Below are positions 1-9,145 of a stretch of DNA of 64,000 bases, one piece after another. Origin of the DNA: JACCTU01 sp963700495 (GTDB lineage Bacteria > Actinomycetota > Thermoleophilia > Gaiellales > Gaiellaceae); assembly GCA_963700495.1 (NCBI GenBank), contig CAVOXT010000005.1, positions 1 to 64,000 of the forward strand, in the 5' to 3' direction. Under the pieces are notes generated by a model, which searched no databases, had not been told where the DNA came from, and worked only from the letters and a program-made list of their open reading frames with translations. A program made the position numbers and the translations under genes. How positions within the stretch are numbered: the first letter of the stretch is position 1; every line of letters begins with the position of its first letter.

Positions 1-38
1 GACGGATCGCGAGGCCGACGAAGAACGACGGAAACCGA

Positions 39-2710
39 CTACTTCGGTGCGGTTGCGCCGGACCGGCTGCTGGCTTCGTCGACGAACTGGTGGTGGAAGG
101 TCGTTTTCAGCCCGAGCGGGCTCGTGAGCGTGGTCAGGTTGCCGGCCGAGTCGTACTCGTAGCCGCTTGTCTTGCTGCGCTGATCGGTCACGCTCTTCAG
201 CAGCCCGACGTTGGTCGCCGGCGGCGTCGGCGAGGACGTCGAGGTCCAATGCTTGAGCGTCGTGGCGCCGTTCTCCCGGTCGGTCACGGTCTTGAGCTGT
301 CCGACCTGGTAGTCCGCGGCCGCGTCGCTCGAGGTGGCGTAGACATGGCTGGTCGTGTTGCCGCGCCCGTCGGTCTCGCTCAATAGATCGTTGGTGACGT
401 TGAACGTGCGGGCGGTCGTGTAGCCGAGCGGCTGCGGCGCGATCTCCTTGACCACGTTGCCGTAGGCGTCGTACTCGAAGCGGGTAATGTTGCCGCGGCC
501 GTCCGTCGAAGTGGCCTTGCGGCCCATGCTGTCGTAGCTGAACGACGTCACACGGTTGAGCGGGTCGATCACACTGAAGAGCATGTAGGCCCGGTGCTTG
601 TAGACCCAGCTCCCACGGCCGGGGATCGTCACCGTCGTCAAGTCGTATCCACCCGAGGTCGTGTACGCGTAGGTGATCGCGTCGGCGGCGCCGTTCTCCT
701 CGCTCGTCACGCGTCCCTGCCCGTCGTACTGGACGTTCTGGAGCTGGTAGACGTTGAGCGGGTCGCGGATGCTGACCAGGCGGGCGTTCCCGTCGTAGGC
801 GATCGTCGAGGTCTTCCCGCGCGCGTCACGGACGCTCGTCAGCTTCCCACTGGTGTAGCCGTACTCGACGTAGCGGCCATCCGGCAAGGTGACCCGATCG
901 ATCAGCGTGGGCGTCGCTCCCGAATAGCTGATCGCGACTGTGCGCCCGGCCGAATCCGTAATAGACGACAGCTTCCCGCTCGAGTAGGCAAGCGTGGTCG
1001 CGGCCCGGAAGCGCGGCTTCAGCTGGGTCAGGTTGCCCGAGCTGTCGAAGCTGAACAGCCGCTGGTCACGCGTGGTCAGCTGGTAGCTGTTGTTCGAGAG
1101 GCGCTTCATCGTCCCATCGAAGCCCTTCCCCCCATAGGTCGCAGCGCCGCTGCCGCTCCCGGTCGCCCGCTGGAAACGCGTTCGCTGCCCCGACCCGGAC
1201 ACGTACTCGAGCTCACCCGTGGTCGGGTTAAAGACGGTGATCCTGGCCGCGAAGGCGTGCGTCCAACCAGTCCCCAGCGCACCAGCCGTCGTGTCCTGCG
1301 AGTTGTAGGTACGCGTCCAGGCGAATGGGATTCCCGGGCCTGCGAGCTGCAGATCGATCGCCGTCTCAAGCAGAGAACCCGACGCGGTATTGACCGGCTT
1401 CCCCGTGTAGTGCTGCGCGTCCCGGTCCGACTGATCACTCGAGGAGGCAATACCAAGGCTGTCGAGGTCGCACTCGCCGCAGCCGTTTGTCTGGCCGATC
1501 AGCAGCCCACCGAAAGTCGGAGGCGCAGCGTCGAAGTAGAGGTCGGGTTGAGTCACACCTGGCGGGTCGACGACCACGTCGTCGTCGGCGCACCAGGTGT
1601 GGTTCGGAAAGGTGCCCGAAGTCGCCGTGTCATGCGGGACCGGGCCACGCGGTACCGGGATCACGTTCGGATTCGACACGCTCGAGTCCGGCGCGCCGTA
1701 ACTCAACTGCCCACTCTGCGACCCCAACGCGCAGGGCAGAACCGAGACCGGCCCCCAATACGTGCCCGACCAGTCCATACCCAGCGAGGGGAAGGTGATC
1801 TCCAACTGATGCCAAAACTCGGTCGGCGAGAACCCAAACGTCCCGTTGTCATAGACAGCGTTCCCCGGCTTGCCGGCCACGTGCCCGTCCGCTCCCAAAG
1901 ACGCCACCCCCGTGCTGCCTTGGAAGATGAAGACGCCATAGCGCTTGTTCCCCACGAGCGAGGAGCCCGAGATCTCCGACGGGCTCAACGCGTAGGAAGG
2001 GCCTACGTCGATCCGGACGCCATCCGTCGCGTTCGACCAAAACGCGGAATCCTCCACCACAACCCGAGCATCGAACGCATACAGACCGTTGCCGTGCAGC
2101 GAACCACCGGCGAAGCCGTTCGCCTCGGACTTCGAACGCAGAATCGTCGCCGAGGTTCCGCTCTGGAAGACCAACCCAGAAACCAGACTGCTCGAGAAGG
2201 TCGAGTCCTCGATCGTGAACGTCCCCCCGACGCATCGACCATCCCGTTCGCAGAGCCCGCCCCCAAACCACCCCCATTTCGAACCAGGACGTGCTTCAGC
2301 GATGACGCGCCCGCGCTCGCACCAAACGCGATCCGTCCCCACTGACCAGCCGCAGAATCACTCGACGACGTAAACGTAATCGGCGCAGCCGCCGTCCCAT
2401 CCGCAACCAACGACCCATTGACAGTCAAAGCACGCAGCGCCGCGTTCCCCTGAACCACAACACCCGGCTCGACCGTCAACGTCACCCCCGAGGACACCGT
2501 GACATTGCCCGTCATCACATAGGGGCTATTTGCCAGCGTCCAGGTCGTGTTCGACGAGATCGTCCCCGACACACTCGTCGGACCCGCCGACTCAGCAACA
2601 CCCGGCACCACCAACAACCCAACCGCCACCACCCCAACAACAAACCAACCAGCCACAACACGAACACGCCAAGGCGCGCCCGAACGACCCCGACGAACGA
2701 CCACAGACAA
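39..2710 (-). CDS. RHS/YD-repeat protein, frameshifted and C-terminally short
   Basis: Probable secreted or surface RHS-type protein read in two frames. The first frame (2710 to about 2225) has a basic N-terminus, a hydrophobic signal segment ending near VPGVAESA, and beta-helix-like text (NTTWTLANSPYVMTGNVTV). The second adds more beta-helix, a DUF6531-like RHS entry (NTASGSLLETAIDLQL) and YD repeats such as YEYDSAGNLTTL. The frames meet at a six-C run (2223-2228), where one extra base restores a protein of about 890 residues. It stops after only a few repeats, without the usual RHS core or a variable toxin tip, so it is truncated or broken again near its end. Start is TTG at 2710 behind GAGGGGGA, or GTG at 2704. 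No immunity gene is visible. Confidence 0.7.
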
Positions 2711-2832
2711 TCCCCCTCAAAGATCAGCGCCGCGACCTGCCGCCCCACAACTTCTATCGCCGGCGCGCTAGCCAACCTGGCTGCGAACTAACGCGACCAC
2801 AGTACACGCGATCTGAGAGAGTCGCCTTCTGT

Positions 2833-4023
2833 CTAGTCCAAGCCGAGCGCGGCGAGTACCGACTCGACGTTGCCGTCCACCTCAGTGGACTCGACTGCGA
2901 TGTCGACGGCGTAGGGCTTGAGCCCCGTTCCCGTGACCACCAACACGACGCGCTCGCCCTCCGCGATCTCGCCGCCGCGGACGAGGTCGACGAGCGCGCC
3001 GAGCGCGACGCCTCCCGCTGAGTCCGCGAGGATGCCGGTCGTTTCGGCGAGGAGCGCGGTGCGGTCGCCGATCTCCTCCTCGGGCACGCAGCGGATCGCA
3101 CCGTGGGACATGCGCGCGGCGCCCACGGCGAGGTCGCCGTACACAGGGTCGCCGATCGCGAGCGAACGCACCTCGGTCTGAGGGCGGACCTTGGAGAGCG
3201 GCCGGTCGTCTGCCCACGCCGCCGCGAGCGGTGGGCAGCCGCCGGCCTGCGCGCCGTAGAGGCGGGGTCGCGGGCCGGTGCCGAGGCCGACGGCGGCCGC
3301 CTCGTCGAAGCCCTGTGCGAGCTTCGCGAAGAGCGTCCCCGATGCAACGGGCGAGACGACTGCGTCCGGCATGACCGCACCGAGTTGCTCGACGATCTCG
3401 TACGCGATCGTCTTCGCCCCCTCGGACGCGATCGCGTGAAGGTTGCCCGATAGGAAGCCCCAGGGGAACAGCGCTTCGAGCTCTCGCTCGAGCTCGCGGC
3501 AGTCGTCGAACGTCCCGTCGACGCCGAAGACGCGTGCGCCGTACGACGCCGCGGGCGCGACGGCCACGTCCTCGATCGGGCAGAGGATCACGGCCTCGAG
3601 ACCCGCGGCGGCGGCGCGCGCGGCCACGGCTTCGCCGAGGTTCCCCGTCGAGGCGCAGCAGAGCGTCTGGAGCCCGAACGCATGCGCTGCCGAGACGGCG
3701 CTCGCGGCGATGCGGTCCTTGAAGGAGTGGGTCGGGTTCGCGTCCTCGAGCTTCAGCAGCAGCTCGATCCCGAGTGCGCCAGACAGGCGCGGGGCGTGGA
3801 CGAGCGGCGTCATGCCGGGCGTCCCGGCGTCGGCCGGCTCGTGCGGGAGCAGATCGCGGTAGCGCCACATCGAGCGGGGCGCGGCCGTCGGGGAGAGCGA
3901 GACCAGCCGGGCGGTTTCGAGGTCGTAGTCGACGTCGAGCGGGCCGTCGCAGATCGGGCACACCGAGCGGAGCTCGAGCGGTTGCGTCCGCTCGCACATG
4001 CGGCAGCGGAGCCGGCGCGTCAC
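2833..4023 (-). CDS. thrC: Threonine synthase
   Basis: PLP enzyme converting O-phospho-L-homoserine to threonine in the cytoplasm. The 396-residue length fits the family. The PLP lysine is Lys102 in THSFKDRIA, and an STGNLGEAVA phosphate-binding loop and a C-terminal ILADSAGGVALGA segment are present. Four N-terminal cysteines (Cys7, 10, 22, 25) form a zinc-ribbon-like hook typical of one threonine synthase subgroup. Start is GTG at 4023. A -10-like TAGGGA lies exactly 6 nt upstream (4030-4035), so the message may be leaderless. It lies downstream of hisA on the same strand after a 141-bp gap that holds only an imperfect inverted repeat (4064-4072 / 4092-4100). Confidence 0.93.
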   Translation of the reverse strand: MTRRLRCRMCERTQPLELRSVCPICDGPLDVDYDLETARLVSLSPTAAPRSMWRYRDLLPHEPADAGTPGMTPLVHAPRLSGALGIELLLKLEDANPTHSFKDRIAASAVSAAHAFGLQTLCCASTGNLGEAVAARAAAAGLEAVILCPIEDVAVAPAASYGARVFGVDGTFDDCRELERELEALFPWGFLSGNLHAIASEGAKTIAYEIVEQLGAVMPDAVVSPVASGTLFAKLAQGFDEAAAVGLGTGPRPRLYGAQAGGCPPLAAAWADDRPLSKVRPQTEVRSLAIGDPVYGDLAVGAARMSHGAIRCVPEEEIGDRTALLAETTGILADSAGGVALGALVDLVRGGEIAEGERVVLVVTGTGLKPYAVDIAVESTEVDGNVESVLAALGLD

Positions 4024-4164
4024 GCCGCGTCCCTACGACTTCCGGTTCCCGCTGTCTCTTTCGCTAGTCGGCCGGGCGGGAGATGCGAAACGCCGGCTAG
4101 CGCGCGTGAGGGCGCACGATGGCAAGGAGAAACGGAATCAGCGTGCGCGCCATTGCTCGACACG

Positions 4165-4890
4165 TTACGGGAAGGCCGGGGTCAAGGCAAATCCGGCCTG
4201 GGCGAGCTCACCGTCGAGAAGTGCGCGGCCGACAACGGCGGCCTCGACGCCGACCTCCGACAGGCGCTCGAGGTCGTGCTCCGAGCGGACGCCGCCCGCG
4301 GCGAGCACCGCAGAACCGGTGAGCTCGCGGACGCGCCTGAGCAGATCGAGGTCAGGCCCCTGCAGCGTGCCGTCGCGCTCGACCGACGTGCAGAGAACAC
4401 GCACGACTCCTGCCGCGGCACAGAGCTCCGCGGCCTCGGCGACCTCGATGCCCGAACGCGTCCAGCCTGAGGCTGCGATCCGGCCCTCTCTCACGTCGAG
4501 CGCGACGACGAGCCTGTCGCCGAGCGCGGCCACGAAGCGGGGGAGGGCTCCCTCGCTGAACGCCGCGGTCCCGATCACGACCCGCGCGGCCCCCGCGGCC
4601 AGCAGCTCCTCGGCGTCGTCGACCGACCGGATTCCGCCTGAGGCCTGAACCGGCACGCCGCCTGCGGCCGCGACGGCGCGCCCAACGAGCGCGGGGCCAA
4701 GGCGTCCGGTCCGAGCCCCTTCGAGGTCGACGAGGTGGATCAGCGGAGGCTCGGCGCGGGCGAAGTGCCGCACGAGCGCAAGCGGGTCACCCGCGCGCTG
4801 CACGACCCGCGCGAAATCGCCTTGCTCGAGGCGGACTGCCTCGTCGCCGAGGACGTCGACCGCCGGAATGACGGGAACGCTTGACAGCAT
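4165..4890 (-). CDS. hisA: HisA, phosphoribosylformimino-AICAR isomerase
   Basis: Fourth step of histidine synthesis, an Amadori rearrangement of ProFAR to PRFAR. It is a 241-residue (beta/alpha)8 barrel with the paired catalytic aspartates Asp12 (IPAVDVL) and Asp132 (VALDVREG), and duplicated phosphate loops QASGGIRS and LAAGGVRS. The gene is transcribed away from the rest of the his cluster, its start only 17 bp from that of yerC. A TAGCAT box lies 6 nt before the ATG, overlapping the yerC promoter and a palindrome, so both directions are probably co-regulated. No Shine-Dalgarno is visible, in line with a leaderless message. Confidence 0.93.
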   Translation of the reverse strand: MLSSVPVIPAVDVLGDEAVRLEQGDFARVVQRAGDPLALVRHFARAEPPLIHLVDLEGARTGRLGPALVGRAVAAAGGVPVQASGGIRSVDDAEELLAAGAARVVIGTAAFSEGALPRFVAALGDRLVVALDVREGRIAASGWTRSGIEVAEAAELCAAAGVVRVLCTSVERDGTLQGPDLDLLRRVRELTGSAVLAAGGVRSEHDLERLSEVGVEAAVVGRALLDGELAQAGFALTPAFP

Positions 4891-4905
4891 GTTAGTATGC
4901 TAACA
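4890..4905. promoter_or_regulatory. Palindromic operator over divergent hisA/yerC promoters
   Basis: Perfect inverted repeat TGTTAG-TATG-CTAACA between the two start codons. It overlaps both candidate -10 boxes: TAGTAT (4893-4898, plus strand, 9 nt before the yerC ATG) and TAGCAT (4897-4902, minus strand, 6 nt before the hisA ATG). The adjacent yerC gene encodes a TrpR-family repressor-like protein, so binding here could silence hisA and the his operon together. The operator role is inferred from position and symmetry. Confidence 0.6.
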
Positions 4906-4907
4906 CG

Positions 4908-5231
4908 ATGCCACAGACGATCGACGAACCCTCACACGAATGGCCGACGCAAGAGATCGAGGAGCTTTTCGAAGCGATCGCGAGCCTGCGGTCGACGGAG
5001 GAGGCGGAACGATTCCTCCGAGACCTCTGTACGCGGGGGGAGCTCGTGGCGATGGCGCATCGGTGGCAGGTCGCGCGGCTGCTCGACCAGGGTCTGCCCT
5101 ACCAGGAGATCGCGGCGCGGACGCACGCGTCGACGACGACGGTGACACGCGTGGCGCAGTGGCTTCGCTTCGGCGAGGGCGGCTACCGGCTGATGCTCGA
5201 CCGACTGCAGCGCCGTTCGCGCGCCCGCTAA
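4908..5231 (+). CDS. yerC: YerC/HisR-like TrpR-family regulator
   Basis: A 107-residue helical protein of the TrpR-related YerC/YecD family. It has the family text FLRDLCTRGELVAMAHRWQV followed by a helix-turn-helix (GLPYQEIAARTHASTTTVTR) and VAQWLRFGEGGYRLML. TrpR-family members next to his genes are thought to act as histidine-responsive repressors (HisR). Position as first gene of the his operon and the palindrome overlapping its promoter fit autoregulation. The stop TAA (5229-5231) touches the first conserved HisG codons, so translation is tightly coupled. Ligand and DNA target are inferred. Confidence 0.82.
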   Translation: MPQTIDEPSHEWPTQEIEELFEAIASLRSTEEAERFLRDLCTRGELVAMAHRWQVARLLDQGLPYQEIAARTHASTTTVTRVAQWLRFGEGGYRLMLDRLQRRSRAR

Positions 5232-6067
5232 AGGTCGCAATCCCGGTCAAGGGGCGGCTGCGCGAGCCGGCCGTCGAGCTGCTCGAGGACGCGGGTCTCG
5301 GCCCCGAGGTGCCGGGTGAGCGAACGCTCGCGTTCGCCTGCCGGAACGCGCCCGTCGAGGTGCTGCTCGTCCGAGCGGCCGACATCCCGGAGTACGTCCA
5401 GGACGGGGCGGTCGATTGCGGGATCACCGGAGCAGATCTCGTGCTCGAGCGCGGCGCGAGCGTCACGGAGCTCGCTCGGCTTGGCTTCGGAGCCTGCACG
5501 CTCGAGGCCGCGGTGCTCTCCGAGTCGCCGGTCGAGACCTTCGCCGACCTCGACGGCCTGCGCGTCGCGACCGTCTACCCGAGGACGACCGAGGCGCTAC
5601 TCGCGCAGCACGTCGCCGGGGTGTCGCTCGTGGACGTGACGGGGTCAGTCGAGCTGGCGCCCCGGCTCGGTCTCGCCGACGCGATCGTCGATCTCGTCTC
5701 GAGCGGGAACACGCTGCGGACGAACGGCCTCCGCTCGCTCGGCGTCCTGTTCCGGTCCGAGGCCGTCTTCATCGGGCCGGTTGAGCCCGACGAGTCGACG
5801 CTGCAGCTGGCGCCGATCCTGCGGAGCGTCGTCGACGCGCGCGCGATGCGGTACCTGATGCTGAACGCGCCCGCGACGGCGGTCGACGCGATCGCCGAGA
5901 TCGTCCCCGGATCGCGCGCACCGACCGTGTTGCCGCTCGCCGAGCCGGGGATGGTGGCCGTGCACGCGCTCGTGCCCGCGGTCGAGATCTGGAACGTCCT
6001 GCCGAGGCTCGAGCGCGCGGGCGCGTCGTCGATCCTGCTGCTTCCCGTCGAGCGGATGCTCGCGTGA
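5159..6067 (+). CDS. hisG: HisG, ATP phosphoribosyltransferase (long form)
   Basis: First and committed step of histidine synthesis (ATP + PRPP to phosphoribosyl-ATP). Conserved text begins LKVAIPVKGRLREPA at 5228 and includes DCGITGADLV, the PRPP loop region ADAIVDLVSSGNTLRTNG, and a C-terminal ACT-like regulatory domain (APTVLPLAEPGMVAVHA...), so this is the long feedback-inhibited form. The start is unclear. The first conserved codon is CTA, overlapping the yerC TAA, and the nearest in-frame ATG/GTG/TTG is GTG 5159, which adds about 23 unconserved residues inside yerC. I use 5159 as the formal start. Its stop overlaps the hisD GTG. Confidence 0.9.
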   Translation: MASLRRGRLPADARPTAAPFARPLKVAIPVKGRLREPAVELLEDAGLGPEVPGERTLAFACRNAPVEVLLVRAADIPEYVQDGAVDCGITGADLVLERGASVTELARLGFGACTLEAAVLSESPVETFADLDGLRVATVYPRTTEALLAQHVAGVSLVDVTGSVELAPRLGLADAIVDLVSSGNTLRTNGLRSLGVLFRSEAVFIGPVEPDESTLQLAPILRSVVDARAMRYLMLNAPATAVDAIAEIVPGSRAPTVLPLAEPGMVAVHALVPAVEIWNVLPRLERAGASSILLLPVERMLA

Positions 6068-7083
6068 GCGACGTCGCGCGAATCGTCGACGACGTCCGCA
6101 CACGCGGCGACGCGGCTCTGCGCGAGTGGGCGCTTCGGCTCGACGGCGTCGAACCGGCGCGGGCCGTGGCCGGCGGCGTGCTGCCGGAGCAGGAGCTGCT
6201 CGCACTCGCCGAGCGCGTCCGCGGTTGGCACGCGGCGCAGCGACCGCCGGACGTCCGTTTCGAGCCGGAGCCGGGGATCGAGCTGGTCCGCCGCTGGAGC
6301 CCGCTGCGATCCGTCGGGATCTACGTGCCTCGCAACCTCGTCTCGACGCTCGTCATGTGCGCCGTCCCCGCGCAGGTCGCGGGCGTGGAGCGGATCGCGA
6401 TTGCGACTCCGCCGGCCGGGGGCGGAGTCGTCGCCGCCGCGGCAGAGCTGCTCGGGCTCGACGAGGTCTGGGCCATCGGCGGGCCACCCGCGATCGCCGC
6501 GTTCGCGTACGGCACCGAGTCGATCGTGCGCGTGGACAAGGTCGTCGGCCCGGGAAACGCATTCGTCAACGAGGCGAAGCTGCTCGTGTCGCGCGACGTC
6601 GCGATCGACCTTCCCGCCGGACCGTCGGAGATCGTGGTCGTCGTGGGGCGAGGCGCGGATGCGCGCATCGTCGAGCTCGAGCTCGCGGCCCAGGCCGAGC
6701 ACGGGGCCGGAACGGTCTGCCGGATCGTCGAGGCGAACGGCGACCTCGCGGCCGCGCTCGCCGAGGTCGAGGAGCTCGCGCCCGAGCACGTGATCCTGCT
6801 CGGTGAGGCGGAGCAGCTCGCAGACCGGATCCGGAACGCGGGAGCGGTCTTCGTCGGGCCCGACTCCTCCGTCGCAGCCGGCGACTACGCGACCGGAGGG
6901 AACCACGTGCTCCCGACCGGCGGCCGCGCGCGCGCGGTCGGCGGGATCGGCCTCGAGACGTTCATGAAGCCGGTCACGGTGCAGCGGCTCACGCGCCGGG
7001 GACTCGACGCAGTCCGGCCCGTGGTGGAGGCGCTCGCTGCGCTCGAGGGGATGCCCGCACACGCGGAGGCGGTGCGCCGGTGA
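6064..7083 (+). CDS. hisD: HisD, compact histidinol dehydrogenase
   Basis: Last two steps of histidine synthesis, NAD-dependent oxidation of L-histidinol to histidine. Visible signatures: IYVPRNLVSTLVM, RVDKVVGPGNAFV, DLPAGPSEI, zinc/catalytic positions Gln210 and His213 (AAQAEH), Glu241-His242 (APEH), Asp274, and the His of GGNHVLPT. At 339 residues it is about 90 shorter than usual. The gap between AQAEH and APEH is about 28 residues instead of about 64, and the N-terminus is also short. All recognisable catalytic residues remain, so it may be active, or may reflect a real domain-trimmed variant. GTG start overlaps hisG (GTGA). Confidence 0.88.
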   Translation: MSDVARIVDDVRTRGDAALREWALRLDGVEPARAVAGGVLPEQELLALAERVRGWHAAQRPPDVRFEPEPGIELVRRWSPLRSVGIYVPRNLVSTLVMCAVPAQVAGVERIAIATPPAGGGVVAAAAELLGLDEVWAIGGPPAIAAFAYGTESIVRVDKVVGPGNAFVNEAKLLVSRDVAIDLPAGPSEIVVVVGRGADARIVELELAAQAEHGAGTVCRIVEANGDLAAALAEVEELAPEHVILLGEAEQLADRIRNAGAVFVGPDSSVAAGDYATGGNHVLPTGGRARAVGGIGLETFMKPVTVQRLTRRGLDAVRPVVEALAALEGMPAHAEAVRR

Positions 7084-8606
7084 CCACGCTCCCCGCGGGG
7101 TTCACGCCGTACCGCTGGGCGCCGTCGACGCACGAGCTCGCGCGGGCGGCGGGACTCGACCCGTCCGAGATCGTCCGCTTCGACGGGAACGTCCCGCCGC
7201 TCCCGCTGCCCTCGTCGGTGCCCGGCACGATCGCCTCGACGCTCGCGCGCGTGAACGAGTACCCGCACGGCGGGTACACCCAGCTGACCGAGGCGATCGC
7301 CCGCTACGCCGGAGTCGCGCCCGAGAACGTGGTGCTCGGAGCGGGGGCCGACGACCTGATCCTCCTGTGCGCGCGGACGTTCGCGTCGCCGGGCGACGCT
7401 GTCGTGGTGCCCGACGAGCCGACCTATCCGCTGTTTCGCATCGCCGTCGGGCTCGCGGGAGCGTGGGCCGGCGACGACGGCGCGGTGTTCGCGTTCTCGT
7501 GCCGTCCGAACAACCCGACGGGCGAGCTCTGCGATCTGCCCGCGGTGCGGCCACTCGTCGTCGACGAGGCGTACTTCGAGTACTCGGGCGAGACGGCCGC
7601 AGGCTTGCTCGACGACGGCGTGGTCGTGCTGAGGACGTTCTCGAAGGCGTTCGGGCTCGCGGGTGCGCGCGTCGGCTATGCGCTCGCGGAGCGGGAGACC
7701 GCCGCCGAGCTGAACGCGCGCCAGGCGCCGGCGCAGGTCTCGACCGTCTCGGCCGCGCTCGCGGTCGCCGCCCTTGCCGATCCACCTGACGTGCGGTCGC
7801 AGGTCGAGGAGCGCGACCGGCTTGCCGACGAGCTGCGGACGCTTGGGCTGGAGCCGCTGCCCTCGCACGCCAACTTCGTCTTCGTCCCGACGGCGGACGG
7901 CGACTCGCTCACCGCCGCGCTGCTGCGCGAAGGTCTCGTCGTCCGCGTCCTGCGCGACGGCATCCGGATCAGCGTCCGCGACCGAGCCGACAACGACCTC
8001 GTGCTCGCCGGACTTGCGCGTGCGCTCGACCGGCCCTTTGCGCCTCCGCTCCCGACGCGGAGCGCGCGACACCTGCGCGCGACCGCGGAGACGAGGATCT
8101 CGGTGCGGCTCGGCCTGGACGGCGCGGGCCGCGTGCACGTCTCGACCGGCGCCGGTCTCTACGACCACCTGCTCGAGCAGCTCGCGTTCCACGGCGGCCT
8201 CGACCTCGTGCTCGAAGGCGCGGGCGACCTCGCCACGGGCGACCATCACACCGCGGAGGACGCGGCGCTCGCGCTCGGGGAGGCGCTCGACCGTGCGCTC
8301 GGCGGGCGTCGCGGGATCGCGAGGTACGGCGACGCCGTCGTGCCGATGGACGACGCGCTCGCGCGGGCCGCAGTCGACCTCGGCGGCCGCCCGTGGGCCG
8401 AGATCGAGATCGAGCCGGACCCGGGGCTCGCGGGGCACGTGCTCCAGAGCCTCGCGCAGGCCGGCCGCCTCGCGATCCACGTCGAAGCCCACGGGCGGGA
8501 CGCCCACCACACGGCGGAGGCGGCGTTCAAGGCGGTCGGCCGCGCGCTCCGAGCCGCGCTCCGTCCCGGCCCGACCCTCGTTCCGTCGACGAAGGGAAGG
8601 CTGTGA
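7080..8606 (+). CDS. hisCB: HisC-HisB fusion: aminotransferase + IGP dehydratase
   Basis: One 508-residue chain with two enzymes. Residues 1 to about 318 form a fold-type I aminotransferase (histidinol-phosphate aminotransferase) with RPNNPTGE (143-149), Asp162 in VDEAYFEY and PLP Lys189 in TFSKAFGLAG. Residues about 330-508 form imidazoleglycerol-phosphate dehydratase with both metal-binding motifs: His389-His390 in GDHHTAEDAALALGE and His476-His477 in DAHHTAEAAFKAVGRALR, ending PSTKGRL. The steps flank histidinol-phosphate formation (IGP to imidazole-acetol-P to histidinol-P), so the fusion joins consecutive reactions. The well-known HisB fusion is to the phosphatase HisN, not HisC. GTG start overlaps hisD, and the stop overlaps hisH (GTGA). 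Confidence 0.92.
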   Translation: MTTLPAGFTPYRWAPSTHELARAAGLDPSEIVRFDGNVPPLPLPSSVPGTIASTLARVNEYPHGGYTQLTEAIARYAGVAPENVVLGAGADDLILLCARTFASPGDAVVVPDEPTYPLFRIAVGLAGAWAGDDGAVFAFSCRPNNPTGELCDLPAVRPLVVDEAYFEYSGETAAGLLDDGVVVLRTFSKAFGLAGARVGYALAERETAAELNARQAPAQVSTVSAALAVAALADPPDVRSQVEERDRLADELRTLGLEPLPSHANFVFVPTADGDSLTAALLREGLVVRVLRDGIRISVRDRADNDLVLAGLARALDRPFAPPLPTRSARHLRATAETRISVRLGLDGAGRVHVSTGAGLYDHLLEQLAFHGGLDLVLEGAGDLATGDHHTAEDAALALGEALDRALGGRRGIARYGDAVVPMDDALARAAVDLGGRPWAEIEIEPDPGLAGHVLQSLAQAGRLAIHVEAHGRDAHHTAEAAFKAVGRALRAALRPGPTLVPSTKGRL

Positions 8607-9145
8607 ACGTCGCGGTCTGCGACTACGGCGCGGGCAACGTGCGCTCGGTCGTCGTTGCGTTCGAGCGCCTGGGCGCATCGGCCTACCCGACCGCGGATCC
8701 GGCGGACGTCACCGGGGCCGACCTCGCGGTGCTGCCGGGCGTCGGCTCGGCGGGCAGCGCGATGGCGAGCCTCCGGGCGACGCGTCTCGACGAGGCGCTC
8801 CGCGCGCGCACCGGGGCGACGCTCGGGATCTGCCTGGGACTCCAGCTCGCGCTCGAGCAAAGCGACGAAGACGGCGGCGTGTCGTGCCTCGGGCTCGTCC
8901 CCGGTCGAGCAGTTCGCGTCGACAACGGACGGGTGCCACGGATCGGGTGGGCCGAGGTGGACCCCGGCGGCGAAGCGTACTGGTTCGCGCACTCGTACTC
9001 TGCGGAGACGCCGGCCGCCGTCTCGACCTCCGAGGGCCTCGTCTCGGAGGTGCGCTGGGGGTCGTTCACCGGCGTGCAGTTCCACCCCGAGAAGAGCGGG
9101 CGCGCAGGCGCACGCTGGCTGGAGCAATGCCTCTCCCTCGTCTGA
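8603..9145 (+). CDS. hisH: HisH, IGP synthase glutaminase subunit
   Basis: Class I glutamine amidotransferase that feeds ammonia to HisF. Triad: Cys77 in GICLGLQL, His161 and Glu163 in VQFHPEKS. N-terminal text VAVCDYGAGNVRSV and the glutamine-site PGVGSAGSAM are typical. At 180 residues it is slightly shorter than the usual 200. GTG start at 8603 overlaps the hisCB stop. The 3' end overlaps hisF by 19 bp, as expected for two subunits of one heterodimer. Confidence 0.92.
   Translation: MNVAVCDYGAGNVRSVVVAFERLGASAYPTADPADVTGADLAVLPGVGSAGSAMASLRATRLDEALRARTGATLGICLGLQLALEQSDEDGGVSCLGLVPGRAVRVDNGRVPRIGWAEVDPGGEAYWFAHSYSAETPAAVSTSEGLVSEVRWGSFTGVQFHPEKSGRAGARWLEQCLSLV

Noticed and set aside
4881..4886. 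TTGACA, a perfect -35 sequence near hisA/yerC
   Set aside because: At 17-nt spacing it would meet ACGATG, not a -10 box, and it lies inside hisA codons. The TAGTAT box fits leaderless initiation better.
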